Shown: positions 52,482-62,427, counted from the stretch's first letter. The stretch is DNA of 64,000 nucleotides from Kosakonia oryzendophytica (GCF_900094925.1 NZ_FMAY01000017.1:21350-85349); one strand, 5' to 3'. Program-made: numbers and translations. The notes: generated by a model from the sequence alone, not told the origin.

Positions 52482-52495
52482 TGATGTTGTGTTGT
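52482..52495 (-). promoter_or_regulatory. GcvB pairing site in the ilvC leader
   Basis: The mRNA has ACAACACAACATCA 13-26 bases before the ilvC start, a 14-base perfect complement of TGATGTTGTGTTGT in the GcvB R1 region (recalled sequence). It lies just ahead of the ATGAGG ribosome site. ilvC is a reported GcvB target in Salmonella. Confidence 0.75.
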
Positions 52496-52536
52496 CGTGC
52501 TTATTGTTCGGTTCGCTGTTTCGCGAGATTGAACCC

Positions 52537-52565
52537 ACTATATGACAGGAAATGCGTTGCTTAAA
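52537..52565 (-). promoter_or_regulatory. ilvC promoter
   Basis: TTTAAG (52560-52565) and TATAGT (52537-52542) are 17 bases apart on the minus strand. The poor -35 box agrees with a need for activation by IlvY. Confidence 0.65.
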
Positions 52566-52578
52566 TTGATATATTAAC

Positions 52579-52603
52579 AATGTGACATTGCAATTTTTGC
52601 AAT
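52579..52603. promoter_or_regulatory. IlvY operators
   Basis: Two inverted repeats in tandem: CAATGT-G-ACATTG (52579-52591) and ATTGCAA-TTT-TTGCAAT (52587-52603). They lie between the ilvC promoter and the ilvY start, where IlvY binds to represses itself and, with acetolactate or acetohydroxybutyrate, turn on ilvC. Confidence 0.75.
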
Positions 52604-52625
52604 ACAAATTTGTGGAGCCTGTCTC

Positions 52626-53516
52626 ATGGATTTACGCGACCTGAAAACTTTTCTGCATTTGGCGGAAAGCCGCCATTTTGGCCGTAGCGCGCGGGCCATG
52701 CACGTCAGCCCTTCCACGCTCTCGCGCCAGATTCAGCGACTGGAAGAGGATCTCGGCCAGCCGCTTTTTGTGCGGGATAACCGCACCGTCACACTGACCG
52801 AAGCGGGAGAAGAACTGCGCGTTTTCGCTCAACAAACTTTATTGCAGTATCAGCAACTCCGCCACACGATAGACCAGCAAGGCCCCTCCCTTTCCGGCGA
52901 GTTGCATCTGTTTTGTTCCGTTACTGCGGCGTACAGCCATTTGCCGCCGATCCTCGATCGCTTCCGTGCTGAACATCCGTCGGTGGAAATCAAACTCACC
53001 ACCGGCGATGCCGCCGACGCGATGGAAAAAGTGGTCACTGGCGAAGCAGATCTGGCGATAGCCGGGAAACCGGAAACCTTGCCCGGCGCAGTGGCTTTTT
53101 CCATGCTGGAAAATCTTGCTGTTGTGCTGATAGCCCCGGCCTTACCCTGCCCGGTACGCAACCAGGTTTCGCAGCCAGATCCCGACTGGTCGACGGTGCC
53201 GTTTATTATGGCGGATCAAGGGCCAGTGCGCCGCCGCATTGAGCTGTGGTTTCGTCGTCATAAAATCAGTAACCCGTCGATTTACGCCACCGTTGGCGGC
53301 CACGAAGCAATGGTATCAATGGTCGCATTAGGCTGTGGCGTAGCGCTGATTCCGGAAGTGGTGCTGGAAAACAGCCCGGAACCGGTGCGCAATCGGGTGA
53401 TGATCCTTGAGCGCAGCGACGAGAAAACCCCGTTCGAGCTGGGCGTATGCGCACAAAAAAAGCGGCTGCATGAGCCGCTTGTCAGTGCATTCTGGCAAAT
53501 CTTGCCCAACCATTAA
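52626..53516 (+). CDS. ilvY: LysR-type regulator IlvY
   Basis: 296-residue activator of ilvC. The N-terminal helix-turn-helix includes SRHFGRSARAMHVSPSTLSR; the co-inducer domain follows. It is convergent with ilvA, four bases between the stops. Confidence 0.97.
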   Translation: MDLRDLKTFLHLAESRHFGRSARAMHVSPSTLSRQIQRLEEDLGQPLFVRDNRTVTLTEAGEELRVFAQQTLLQYQQLRHTIDQQGPSLSGELHLFCSVTAAYSHLPPILDRFRAEHPSVEIKLTTGDAADAMEKVVTGEADLAIAGKPETLPGAVAFSMLENLAVVLIAPALPCPVRNQVSQPDPDWSTVPFIMADQGPVRRRIELWFRRHKISNPSIYATVGGHEAMVSMVALGCGVALIPEVVLENSPEPVRNRVMILERSDEKTPFELGVCAQKKRLHEPLVSAFWQILPNH

Positions 53517-53520
53517 CCGA

Positions 53521-55065
53521 CTAACCGGCGAGGAAAAACCGGAACGCCGGGTTATGCGTCTCATCATGGCAATCATAACCGAGCTCATTGAGCCGGGTTT
53601 CGAAGTCCGGCTCATGATCCGCCAGCTCAAACGCCGCCAGCACACGACCATAATCAGTACCGTGGCTGCGATAATGGAACAGCGAGATATTCCAGTGAGT
53701 GCCGAGCGTGTGTAAAAACTTCAGCAGCGCGCCGGGGGATTCCGGGAATTCAAAACTGTATAAGCGCTCTTGCAACGGCTTAGATGGCCGACCGCCGACC
53801 ATGTAACGCACGTGCAGTTTCGCCATCTCATCGTCGGAGAGATCCACCACGTCATAGCCGCCTTTATGCAGCAGTTCGAGTATCTCTTTACGTTCTTCTA
53901 CCCCACGGCTTAAGCGCACGCCGACAAAAATGCAGGCGTCCTTCGCATCCGCAAAGCGATAGTTAAACTCGGTAACAGAACGCCCGCCAAGCAACTGGCA
54001 GAACTTCAGAAAGCTGCCTTTCTCTTCCGGAATTGTGACCGCCAACAGTGCTTCGCGCTGTTCGCCCAGTTCGCAACGCTCGGAGACATAGCGCAGACCG
54101 TGGAAATTGACATTAGCGCCGGAAAGCACATGCGCCAGTCGTTCGCCGCGAATATTATGCATAGCGATGTATTTTTTCATGCCCGCCAGCGCCAACGCAC
54201 CGGAAGGTTCAGCCACAGCGCGAACGTCTTCGAACAGATCTTTCATCGCCGCACAAATCGCATCGCTATCCACGGTGACGATGTCGTCGAGATAAGCCTG
54301 ACACAGCCGGAACGTTTCGTTGCCGATACGTTTTACCGCCACCCCTTCCGCAAACAGCCCGACACGGGGTAAATCAACCGGATGGCCCGCATCCAAGGCG
54401 GCTTTCAGACAGGCCGACTCTTCCGCTTCGACGGCAATAACCTTGATTTGCGGCATCAGTTGCTTAATCAACACCGCTACGCCCGCCGCCAGACCGCCGC
54501 CGCCCACCGGTACAAAAACGCGATCGATATGCGCATCCTGCTGTAAAAGCTCCAACGCCAGTGTCCCCTGCCCGGCAATCACCATCGGGTGATCGAACGG
54601 CGGTACAAAGGTGAAACCCTGCTGTTGCGACAGCTCAATGGCTTTAGCTTTGGCTTCATCAAAGTTAGCGCCGTGCAGCAGTACCTCGCCGCCGAAGCCT
54701 CGTACCGCATCAACTTTGATATCCGCAGTCGCGACCGGCATAACGATAAGCGATTTAATACCAAGCCGGGTGGAAGACATTGCCACACCTTGCGCATGGT
54801 TGCCTGCCGAAGCCGTGATTACGCCGCTTGCTTTCTGCTCTTCCGTCAGCCCGGCGATCATCGCGTACGCCCCACGCAGCTTAAAGCTGTGCACTGGCTG
54901 CCTGTCTTCGCGTTTCACCAGAATGACGTTATCAAGACGCGAAGAGAGCTTTTCCATTTTTTGCAGCGGCGTTACCTGCGCCGCTTCATAAACCGGTGCG
55001 CGAAGCACCGCCCTCAGGTATTCCGCCCCTTCGGGGGCGGCGGAGAGGGGTTGGGATTCGGCCAT
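53521..55065 (-). CDS. ilvA: Biosynthetic threonine dehydratase IlvA
   Basis: First step of isoleucine synthesis: threonine to 2-oxobutanoate. 514 residues. The PLP lysine is Lys62 in HSFKLRGAY, the glycine-rich loop is PVGGGGLAAG, and two C-terminal ACT-like domains bind isoleucine and valine. Two ATG codons follow each other at the junction TAATGATG; the second fits family length, the first overlaps the ilvD stop by one base. Confidence 0.97.
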   Translation of the reverse strand: MAESQPLSAAPEGAEYLRAVLRAPVYEAAQVTPLQKMEKLSSRLDNVILVKREDRQPVHSFKLRGAYAMIAGLTEEQKASGVITASAGNHAQGVAMSSTRLGIKSLIVMPVATADIKVDAVRGFGGEVLLHGANFDEAKAKAIELSQQQGFTFVPPFDHPMVIAGQGTLALELLQQDAHIDRVFVPVGGGGLAAGVAVLIKQLMPQIKVIAVEAEESACLKAALDAGHPVDLPRVGLFAEGVAVKRIGNETFRLCQAYLDDIVTVDSDAICAAMKDLFEDVRAVAEPSGALALAGMKKYIAMHNIRGERLAHVLSGANVNFHGLRYVSERCELGEQREALLAVTIPEEKGSFLKFCQLLGGRSVTEFNYRFADAKDACIFVGVRLSRGVEERKEILELLHKGGYDVVDLSDDEMAKLHVRYMVGGRPSKPLQERLYSFEFPESPGALLKFLHTLGTHWNISLFHYRSHGTDYGRVLAAFELADHEPDFETRLNELGYDCHDETHNPAFRFFLAG

Positions 55066-55067
55066 CA

Positions 55068-56918
55068 TTAACCCCCGAGTTTAGATTTATCGCGTACTGC
55101 GCCTTTGTCTGCACTGGTCGCGAGGCTGGCATAGGCGCGCAGCGCAAAGGATACCTGACGTTCGCGATCGACAGGCGTCCAGGCTTTATCACCGCGGGCT
55201 TCCTGGGCTTCACGACGCGCAGCCAGTTCCTGATCGCTCAGTTGCAGTTGAATGCTACGACTCGGAATGTCGATAGCAATGATGTCGCCATCTTCAATCA
55301 GGCCGATGTTGCCACCGCTGGCCGCTTCGGGTGAAACGTGACCGATAGAAAGACCGGAGGTACCGCCGGAGAAACGACCGTCGGTGATCAGTGCGCAGGC
55401 CTTACCTAAACCCATTGATTTCAGGAAGCTGGTTGGATAAAGCATCTCTTGCATACCTGGGCCACCTTTTGGACCTTCGTAGCGAATCACCACGACATCG
55501 CCGGCTACCACTTTGCCGCCGAGGATAGCCTCAACAGCCGCGTCCTGGCTTTCGTACACTTTCGCCGGGCCGGTAAATTTCAGGTTGCTGTCATCAACAC
55601 CCGCTGTTTTCACGATACAACCGTTCTCCGCAAAGTTGCCGTACAGCACCGCCAGACCGCCATCTTTACTGTAAGCATGATCCAGCGAGCGGATACAGCC
55701 TTCAGCGCGATCGTCATCCAGCGTGTCCCAGCGGCAATTCTGCGAAAATGCTTGCGTGGTTCGGATGCCTGCCGGACCTGCGCGGAACATGGTTTTCACC
55801 GCCTCGTCTTTGGTCAGCATCACATCGTATTGTTCAAGGGTTTGCGGCAACGACAGGCCCAGCACGTTTTTCACGCCGCGGTTCAGCAGGCCTGCACGAT
55901 CCAGCTCTCCGAGGATACCCAACACGCCACCGGCGCGATGCACATCTTCCATATGGTATTTCTGTGTACTTGGTGCGACCTTACACAACTGCGGCACCTT
56001 GCGGGAAAGCTTGTCAATGTCGCTCATGGTGAAGTCAATTTCCGCTTCCTGCGCGGCGGCCAGCAGGTGCAGAACAGTATTGGTCGAACCGCCCATGGCG
56101 ATATCCAGCGTCATGGCATTTTCAAACGCCGCTTTGCTGGCGATATTACGCGGCAACGCACTGGCATCATCCTGCTCGTAATAACGTTTGGTCAGTTCAA
56201 CAATGCGTTTGCCGGCATTGATAAACAGATCTTTGCGATCGGCATGGGTGGCGAGAAGTGAGCCATTACCCGGCTGAGAAAGGCCCAACGCTTCAGTCAG
56301 GCAGTTCATTGAGTTGGCGGTAAACATACCGGAACAGGAGCCGCAGGTAGGGCAAGCGGAACGCTCAACCTGTTCACTCTGATCGTCAGAGACTTTCGGG
56401 TCTGCGCCCTGGATCATTGCATCCACCAGATCGAGTTTGATGATCTGGTTAGAGAGTTTGGTTTTCCCGGCTTCCATGGGGCCGCCGGAAACAAAAATGA
56501 CCGGAATGTTCAGACGCAGGGAGGCCATCAGCATCCCCGGGGTGATTTTGTCGCAGTTGGAAATACACACCATGGCATCGGCGCAGTGGGCATTCACCAT
56601 ATATTCAACAGAATCAGCAATCAGCTCGCGGGAGGGCAGTGAGTAAAGCATACCGCCGTGCCCCATCGCGATGCCATCATCGACAGCAATAGTATTGAAC
56701 TCTTTCGCGACGCCGCCTGCGGCTTCAATTTGCTCCGCAACCAGTTTACCAAGATCGCGCAAATGGACGTGGCCCGGCACGAACTGGGTAAACGAGTTCA
56801 CGACGGCAATAATCGGTTTGCCAAAATCGGCATCGGTCATCCCGGTTGCGCGCCACAGCGCGCGGGCACCCGCCATATTGCGCCCGTGGGTGGTGGTGGC
56901 GGAACGGTACTTAGGCAT
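55068..56918 (-). CDS. ilvD: Dihydroxy-acid dehydratase IlvD
   Basis: 616-residue iron-sulfur enzyme, third common step of the pathway. Cluster cysteines are in SNCDKITPG and [12 protein letters not shown]; the C-terminal [19 protein letters not shown] is diagnostic. An ERIC element lies between it and ilvE. Confidence 0.98.
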   Translation of the reverse strand: MPKYRSATTTHGRNMAGARALWRATGMTDADFGKPIIAVVNSFTQFVPGHVHLRDLGKLVAEQIEAAGGVAKEFNTIAVDDGIAMGHGGMLYSLPSRELIADSVEYMVNAHCADAMVCISNCDKITPGMLMASLRLNIPVIFVSGGPMEAGKTKLSNQIIKLDLVDAMIQGADPKVSDDQSEQVERSACPTCGSCSGMFTANSMNCLTEALGLSQPGNGSLLATHADRKDLFINAGKRIVELTKRYYEQDDASALPRNIASKAAFENAMTLDIAMGGSTNTVLHLLAAAQEAEIDFTMSDIDKLSRKVPQLCKVAPSTQKYHMEDVHRAGGVLGILGELDRAGLLNRGVKNVLGLSLPQTLEQYDVMLTKDEAVKTMFRAGPAGIRTTQAFSQNCRWDTLDDDRAEGCIRSLDHAYSKDGGLAVLYGNFAENGCIVKTAGVDDSNLKFTGPAKVYESQDAAVEAILGGKVVAGDVVVIRYEGPKGGPGMQEMLYPTSFLKSMGLGKACALITDGRFSGGTSGLSIGHVSPEAASGGNIGLIEDGDIIAIDIPSRSIQLQLSDQELAARREAQEARGDKAWTPVDRERQVSFALRAYASLATSADKGAVRDKSKLGG

Positions 56919-56977
56919 GCTTAAACTCCCAGTCTATCCTGTAGATGGGATGGTGCGTGCCACCCCATGTTTCTCTG

Positions 56978-57104
56978 TATACCCTAAATCATTCTGGTTG
57001 CAGGAAGGCGGCAAGCAAGTGAATCCTCAGGAGCTTACATAAGTAAGTGACTGGGGTGAACGCGTGCAGCCAACACACTTACAACCTGAAGTATGATGGG
57101 TATT
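56978..57104. repeat. ERIC element (copy 2) between ilvE and ilvD
   Basis: A full-length 127-bp ERIC. It begins TATACCC, contains GTGAATCCTCAGGAGCTTAC and AAGTAAGTGACTGGGGTGAA, and ends GAAGTATGATGGGTAT. Terminal inverted repeats are clear (TCATTCTGGTTGCAGG against the complement of the right end). It touches the ilvE stop codon, so it lies inside the ilvGMEDA transcript and can fold into a long hairpin in the mRNA. Confidence 0.93.
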
Positions 57105-58033
57105 TATTGGTTAACTTGATCCAACCAGCCCCATTTATCCTCGGTTTCACCGGTGAAGAGGCCAAAGAATGCTTGCTGAATGCGTTTGGTAACCGGGCCA
57201 CAACGGCCTTCACCAACCTGGATACCATCGACGCTGCGTACCGGCGTGATTTCTGCGGCGGTACCGGACATGAACACCTCATCCGCCAGGTACAGAGATT
57301 CGCGGGACAGTACCTGCTCGCGTACTTCAATATTCAGCTCTTTCGCCAGCTTAATGATGGCATCACGCGTGATACCCGGCAGTGCGGAAGAAGTAAACGG
57401 TGGGGTAAACAGGATACCGTCTTTCACTTCAAACAGGTTTTCGCCTGCGCCTTCAGAGATATAGCCGTTCACATCCAGCGCGATACCTTCCTGATAACCA
57501 TGGCGGCGCGCTTCGCTACCAACCAGCAGGGATGAAAGGTAGTTACCACCGGCTTTTGCAGCTGTCGGAATGGTGTTTGGCGCAACGCGGTTCCAGGAAG
57601 ACACCATGGCGTCGATCCCCTGATCCAGCGCTTCAGCGCCGAGATAAGCTCCCCACGGGAACGCAGCGATGATCACGTCAGTGGAGTAACCTGCTGGCGG
57701 GTTCACGCCCATACCCACGTCGCCCACAAATACCAATGGGCGGATATAAGCGCTGGTCAGGTTATTTTTGCGGATCACGGCACGGCATGCCTCCATCAGT
57801 TCGTCAGTGCTCTGAGAAACCGGGAAACGGTAAATTTTTGCAGAGTCTTGCAGGCGCTGCATATGTTCACGATGGCGGAAGACCACAGGACCTTTGTGAG
57901 AGTCGTAGCAACGGATGCCTTCAAATACAGACGTACCGTAATGCAGCGCGTGGGACATCACGTGGACTTTTGCGTCTTCCCACCGAACCATCTCGCCATT
58001 GAACCAAATGTAGTCTGCTTTTTTCGTCGTCAT
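57104..58033 (-). CDS. ilvE: Branched-chain amino acid aminotransferase IlvE
   Basis: Last step for isoleucine, valine and leucine. 309-residue fold-type IV PLP enzyme with catalytic Lys160 in TAAKAGGNYLSS and the ISEGAGENLFEV signature. It starts 17 bases after the ilvM stop. Confidence 0.98.
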   Translation of the reverse strand: MTTKKADYIWFNGEMVRWEDAKVHVMSHALHYGTSVFEGIRCYDSHKGPVVFRHREHMQRLQDSAKIYRFPVSQSTDELMEACRAVIRKNNLTSAYIRPLVFVGDVGMGVNPPAGYSTDVIIAAFPWGAYLGAEALDQGIDAMVSSWNRVAPNTIPTAAKAGGNYLSSLLVGSEARRHGYQEGIALDVNGYISEGAGENLFEVKDGILFTPPFTSSALPGITRDAIIKLAKELNIEVREQVLSRESLYLADEVFMSGTAAEITPVRSVDGIQVGEGRCGPVTKRIQQAFFGLFTGETEDKWGWLDQVNQ

Positions 58034-58050
58034 TGTTCTTCCTATTGCGC

Positions 58051-58320
58051 TTATGCGCGGATTTGTTGTGATTGTGATGATGTGGCGCGCTGTCGGATAT
58101 CAACCCTGGCAACGTCGACAAGTTTGCTCAACTGGCTAAACAGTAATTCGACAGGGCGCGGACTGGCAACGGTCAATTCAATATTTATATTCCGCGCATC
58201 ACTGGCGGTTTCCATGTTCATCGCGCACACCTGAAAGCCACGGTGGCGTACCACACGCAATACGCGTTCTAACGTTTCCGGGTTGAAACGAGCCTCAACG
58301 GCGACTTGATGTTGCATCAT
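58051..58320 (-). CDS. ilvM: Acetolactate synthase II small subunit IlvM
   Basis: 89-residue regulatory subunit with one ACT domain ([19 protein letters not shown]). It overlaps ilvG by four bases, as expected for subunits made in equal amounts. Confidence 0.96.
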   Translation of the reverse strand: MMQHQVAVEARFNPETLERVLRVVRHRGFQVCAMNMETASDARNINIELTVASPRPVELLFSQLSKLVDVARVDIRQRATSSQSQQIRA

Positions 58321-59963
58321 GATAATTTCTCCAGCATTTGTGCATTACTGGCGCCGGGCGGCACCAACGGCCAGACATTCTCAAGTTCGTCGATTGAGAC
58401 ATGAAGCAAATATGGCCCCTGGCACGAAAGCAGGGTGTCGAGTGCCGCTTCAACCTGGTCTTTACGGGTGATGTGCTGGCCGGGGATGCCAAAGGCGCTG
58501 GCCAGCGTAAGGAAATCGGGGTTATCGGTCAGGGTGGTTTCGCTATAACGTTCATTGAAGAATAACTGCTGCCATTGACGAACCATCCCTAAGCGCTGGT
58601 TATCCAATAAAATGATCTTCAGCGGTAATTGTTTGCGTTTTACGGTGCCCAGCTCCTGAACATTCATCATGAAAGAGCCGTCACCGGAGATACAGATAAC
58701 CGTATCGTCCGGGCGGGCAACCTGCGCCCCCACCGCAGCAGGCAAACCAAATCCCATGGTGCCTAATCCGCTGGAAGTAATGAAGTTTTCCGGGCGATTG
58801 AAACTCAGATGCTGGGCCGCCCACATTTGGTGCTGTCCCACATCGGTGGTCACTACGCTATTTTCCGGTTTACGCTCAGAAAGCTGCTTTAACAGCAGAG
58901 GGGCATAGATAGCCTCACCGGGATGGTCATAACGCCAGGCATGCTCGCGGCGCAGGTCGGCGTTGAACTGACGCCATTCGTCAATCATCAACGGTTGCTG
59001 CAACGCAGGCAGCAAGGCATTTAAATCACCCTGTAGCGCAACGTGCGCCTGGCGCAATTTGCTCATTTCCGCAGGATCGATATCCATATGGATGACTTTG
59101 GCGTGCGGCGCGAATGTGTTCAGTTTGCCGGTGACGCGATCATCAAAACGCGCGCCAACGGCAACCAGCAAATCACACTCCTGCACCGCAAAGTTTGCCG
59201 CTTTCGTCCCGTGCATACCCAACATGCCAAGGTAGTAAGCGTACTCCGCCTCAACTGCGCCTAACCCCTTCAGTGTGCAGGTAACCGGCATTTTTGTGAC
59301 CGCAAGGAAGTCACGCAATGCCGGAACAGCCTGAGCCATTCCCACGCCGCCGCCGACATACAGCATCGGTTTTTTAGCCTGAGAGAGCATCTGATACGCG
59401 TCAGCAACCTGCTCTTGCGGAAAGGAAACATCGTCTTCAACGGTGGAGAAATAGGGCTCCAGATTACCGACTGCCAGCTGGATATCTTTTGGGATATCAA
59501 CCAGTACCGGACCAGGACGGCCAGAATTGGCAATGTGAAAAGCCTCGGCCATCACGCGGGGTAAATCCTCCAGCGACTCAACCAAAAAGCTGTGTTTCGT
59601 ACAGGCCAGGGATAAACCCAGCACGTCTACTTCCTGAAATGCATCGGTACCGATAAACGGCGCTGCAACCTGCCCTGTGATAGCGACGACCGGAACGGAA
59701 TCTAACAGTGCATCGGCAAGACCTGTGATCAGGTTGGTGGCACCAGGACCAGAGGTGGCGATACACACACCAGTCTTACCCGTAGAGCGGGCATACCCGA
59801 TGGCTGCCATCGCCGCGCCTTGCTCATGCCGACACAGTAGGTGTTCCACGCCGCCGTCATACAATGCATCGTAAACCGGCATAATTGCGCCACCCGGATA
59901 CCCGAATACGGTATCGACTTTCTGTGCCCGCAACGCATGTACTACCCACTGTGCCCCATTCAT
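58317..59963 (-). CDS. ilvG: Acetolactate synthase II large subunit IlvG, intact
   Basis: 548-residue thiamine-diphosphate enzyme that condenses pyruvate with pyruvate or 2-oxobutanoate. Catalytic Glu47 is in [10 protein letters not shown] and the ThDP motif runs from GDGSFMMN to LDNQ. Isozyme II resists valine inhibition. The frame is uninterrupted, unlike E. coli K-12 where a frameshift silences ilvG. Confidence 0.98.
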   Translation of the reverse strand: MNGAQWVVHALRAQKVDTVFGYPGGAIMPVYDALYDGGVEHLLCRHEQGAAMAAIGYARSTGKTGVCIATSGPGATNLITGLADALLDSVPVVAITGQVAAPFIGTDAFQEVDVLGLSLACTKHSFLVESLEDLPRVMAEAFHIANSGRPGPVLVDIPKDIQLAVGNLEPYFSTVEDDVSFPQEQVADAYQMLSQAKKPMLYVGGGVGMAQAVPALRDFLAVTKMPVTCTLKGLGAVEAEYAYYLGMLGMHGTKAANFAVQECDLLVAVGARFDDRVTGKLNTFAPHAKVIHMDIDPAEMSKLRQAHVALQGDLNALLPALQQPLMIDEWRQFNADLRREHAWRYDHPGEAIYAPLLLKQLSERKPENSVVTTDVGQHQMWAAQHLSFNRPENFITSSGLGTMGFGLPAAVGAQVARPDDTVICISGDGSFMMNVQELGTVKRKQLPLKIILLDNQRLGMVRQWQQLFFNERYSETTLTDNPDFLTLASAFGIPGQHITRKDQVEAALDTLLSCQGPYLLHVSIDELENVWPLVPPGASNAQMLEKLS

Positions 59964-59965
59964 AG

Positions 59966-60016
59966 TTAGTTCCCCGCCGGATATCGGGAGAAACAGAATT
60001 TTGTGCTACAACTCAT
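59966..60016 (-). CDS. ilvX: Small protein IlvX
   Basis: A 16-residue peptide, [16 protein letters not shown], encoded just before ilvG. It differs from E. coli IlvX only in a few positions (core STKFCFSR identical). It has a ribosome site GAGGAGCAGAGA and ends two bases before the ilvG start. Role unknown; possibly translation coupling for ilvG. Confidence 0.85.
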   Translation of the reverse strand: MSCSTKFCFSRYPAGN

Positions 60017-60047
60017 TCTCTGCTCCTCGTTAATGTTTTTAGGTCAT

Positions 60048-60081
60048 AAAAAAACCCCCGGACCTTTCGGTGCGGGGGTCT
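60048..60081 (-). terminator. ilv operon attenuator
   Basis: Hairpin GACCCCCGCACC-GAAA-GGTCCGGGGG followed by seven T on the minus strand, about 20-50 bases after the ilvL stop. It terminates transcription when charged Leu, Val and Ile tRNAs let the ribosome finish ilvL. Confidence 0.93.
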
Positions 60082-60102
60082 TAGTTCGTTAAGGCTTGTT
60101 TT

Positions 60103-60201
60103 TTAAGCCTTTCCTCGTCCAAGTGCAGCCCCGCACGGTGGGATAATAATCACCACCACGCTAATCACGACCAGGCTAATCACTCGTAGAAGGGCTGTCA
60201 T
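60103..60201 (-). CDS. ilvL: ilv operon leader peptide IlvL
   Basis: 32-residue attenuation peptide, starts MTALLRVISL and ends GRGKA. It contains 4 Leu, 6 Val and 5 Ile codons, so shortage of any of the three stalls the ribosome and favours the antiterminator. It appears identical to the E. coli peptide. Confidence 0.95.
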   Translation of the reverse strand: MTALLRVISLVVISVVVIIIPPCGAALGRGKA

Positions 60202-60243
60202 TTGTGTTCGTTCTTGCTTCATGTTCGAAGGAATGCCTAAAGA

Positions 60244-60271
60244 GTTATCACAGATTTGAGACAGGACACAA
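60244..60271 (-). promoter_or_regulatory. Main ilvL-ilvG promoter
   Basis: TTGTGT (60266-60271) and GATAAC (60244-60249), 16 bases apart on the minus strand, with an extended -10 TGTGATAAC. The start would lie about 36 bases before ilvL. The rest of the 341-base gap to comM holds an AT-rich tract (about 60280-60365) that may be the upstream activating region bound by IHF in E. coli; no perfect IHF match was seen and no other gene. Confidence 0.55.
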
Positions 60272-60542
60272 GAAATATTTATGACTTATTTTGCGAGACA
60301 GTCGACAGGTTGCTAAAAAACCTTTGTTTTATATAGCAAAAAAGAAGGGTGAAAATATTTCACTTTTTCATGGCACTGTTCAGAGATTGAACATCCCTAT
60401 AACTGATCATGCGAACGCGCTTCCAACAGTGTGAAAAGTGTTTAGGCTTGCGATGAAAGAACGGGAAACATCACGCAAAAAGAAAAAAACAGCAGAGAAA
60501 TGACAAAACTGAGAACCGATAATGCCCCGAAAAGGAGGTGTT

Positions 60543-62063
60543 ATGGCGTTGTCAGTAATTTACACACGGGCAGTTCTGGGGGTCGCCGCACCGCTGGTGA
60601 CGGTAGAAGTCCATATCAGCAATGGACTGCCCGGTCTGACTATCGTTGGACTGCCAGAAACGACTGTCAGGGAAGCGCGAGACAGAGTACGTAGCGCACT
60701 TATCAACAGCGGCTATGAGTTTCCCGCTAAACGGATCACCATCAACCTGGCACCGGCGGATCTACCTAAAGAAGGAGGTAGATACGATTTACCCATTGCC
60801 ATCGCGCTTCTCGCTGCCTCTGAGCAGCTTACAACCGGAAAGTTAAGCCATTACGAGTTTGTCGGCGAACTCGCGCTTACAGGGGCATTACGCGGGGTTC
60901 CTGGTGCTATCTCCTGTGTGATGGAAGCCTTAAAAGCCCACAGAAACATCATCCTTGCGCAGGGGAACGAAGCAGAAGCCAGCCTGGCACAAACGCAGGC
61001 ATGCCTTGTTGCTGGACATTTACAAGAGGTCTGCGCCTTTCTGGAAGACAAACATCAATTGTTACCACCGAAGCCTTTTCACCTCCCTCAGGAAGTGCAC
61101 AGTGAAGATTTAAGTGATGTTATCGGACAAGAACAGGGAAAACGGGCGCTGGAAATCACCGCTGCCGGCGGACATAATCTCTTGCTCATCGGACCACCCG
61201 GCACAGGAAAAACAATGCTGGCAAGTCGGTTAGGTGGATTACTTCCACCACTGAGCAATCAGGAAGCGCTGGAAAGCGCTGCGGTGATGAGTGTGTTAAA
61301 CGCCGCCAACCTCACCCAGCATTGGCGACGGCGACCGTTCCGTTCGCCTCACCACAGCGCCTCACTCGCAGCTATGGTTGGGGGAGGTTCAATACCCGGT
61401 CCGGGTGAAATTTCGCTGGCACATAACGGCGTACTATTTCTCGACGAGTTGCCAGAATTTGAGAGGCGGGTACTGGATGCGTTACGCGAGCCGATTGAGT
61501 CAGGGAAAATTGATATTTCCAGAACACGAGCGAAAGTCACTTACCCGGCACGGTTCCAATTGATCGCCGCCATGAACCCTAGCCCTACAGGGCACTATCA
61601 GGGGAAACATAACCGCTGTACGCCGGAACAAACGTTACGCTATTTGGCAAAATTATCAGGCCCGTTTCTCGATCGTTTTGATCTCTCACTGGAGATACCG
61701 CTTCCTGTCGCCGGGCTAATGAGTCAGACGCAAGTCAAAGGTGAATGCAGTGAAACGGTTCGTGCCCGCGTTGTGAGCGCGCAAGCGCGCCAGTTGGCTC
61801 GTCAGGATAAACTCAACGCGCGGCTTGAGAGTAGCGAAACCAGGCTGTTCTGTTCACTCTCCGGGGAGGATAGCGACTGGCTGGAAGAGACATTAATACG
61901 TTTGGGTCTGTCTGTGCGGGCCTGGCAGCGTCTGCTAAAGGTAGCAAGGACCATTGCCGATCTGGAGCAGCAAGAACGGATTCAGCGTTGCCACCTGCAG
62001 GAAGCGCTAAGTTACCGTGCTATCGACAGGCTATTTGTTCATCTGCAAAAAATGCTGAGATAA
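60543..62063 (+). CDS. comM: Mg-chelatase-like AAA+ protein ComM (YifB)
   Basis: 506-residue protein. An N-terminal ChlI-like domain (GLPGLTIVGLPE, NLAPADLPKEGGRYDLPIA) precedes the AAA+ core (Walker A GPPGTGKTML, Walker B VLFLDELPEF) and a C-terminal helical domain. ComM is a hexameric helicase that promotes branch migration during natural transformation in other gammaproteobacteria; its role in enterics is less clear. ATG 60543 has a strong ribosome site AAGGAGG. Confidence 0.95.
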   Translation: MALSVIYTRAVLGVAAPLVTVEVHISNGLPGLTIVGLPETTVREARDRVRSALINSGYEFPAKRITINLAPADLPKEGGRYDLPIAIALLAASEQLTTGKLSHYEFVGELALTGALRGVPGAISCVMEALKAHRNIILAQGNEAEASLAQTQACLVAGHLQEVCAFLEDKHQLLPPKPFHLPQEVHSEDLSDVIGQEQGKRALEITAAGGHNLLLIGPPGTGKTMLASRLGGLLPPLSNQEALESAAVMSVLNAANLTQHWRRRPFRSPHHSASLAAMVGGGSIPGPGEISLAHNGVLFLDELPEFERRVLDALREPIESGKIDISRTRAKVTYPARFQLIAAMNPSPTGHYQGKHNRCTPEQTLRYLAKLSGPFLDRFDLSLEIPLPVAGLMSQTQVKGECSETVRARVVSAQARQLARQDKLNARLESSETRLFCSLSGEDSDWLEETLIRLGLSVRAWQRLLKVARTIADLEQQERIQRCHLQEALSYRAIDRLFVHLQKMLR

Positions 62064-62090
62064 AAAAAGGGGCCGCAGCCCCTTTGTCTT
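62062..62090. terminator. Bidirectional terminator between comM and maoP
   Basis: AAAGGGGC/GCCCCTTT with a CGCA loop, preceded by an A run and followed by TTTGTCTT. It overlaps the last bases of maoP. Confidence 0.75.
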
Positions 62091-62427
62091 AATCGTCGGA
62101 ATCTGTGTAGTCTTCCGTGCCCTCTGTCTGCGGCTTACCGCCGGACAGGGTATGAAAACGCTTCGGACGCTTAATGCGCGCCATATACTTAATCCAGACA
62201 CGTTCTGCTTCAGTGCTGGGTTCACGTTCTCCACGGCAAACGGCAATAAACTGCATCTCTTCTTCGGTCATCGGTTCGCGCTTGCCGAGCTCCAGCTCGT
62301 TAAAGGCATAACCATGACGCTCAAGCAGTTGAGCCTCTTTGATGGTGAAATCACCGTGGCGAGAGAACCCGCGTGGATAATTTTTATTGTCGAAAAAACG
62401 ATTCGTCGTCGTAAAGCTTTCCGCCAT
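62089..62427 (-). CDS. maoP: Macrodomain Ori organisation protein MaoP (YifE)
   Basis: 112-residue DUF413 protein with the conserved [13 protein letters not shown] and [13 protein letters not shown] segments and an acidic tail. In E. coli it acts with the nearby maoS site to limit long-range DNA contacts of the Ori region. It is divergent from hdfR. Confidence 0.95.
   Translation of the reverse strand: MAESFTTTNRFFDNKNYPRGFSRHGDFTIKEAQLLERHGYAFNELELGKREPMTEEEMQFIAVCRGEREPSTEAERVWIKYMARIKRPKRFHTLSGGKPQTEGTEDYTDSDD

Noticed and set aside
57921..58121. Frame shifts in ilvG or ilvM like that of E. coli K-12
   Set aside because: Both frames are continuous over the full family length, so there is no sign of inactivation.
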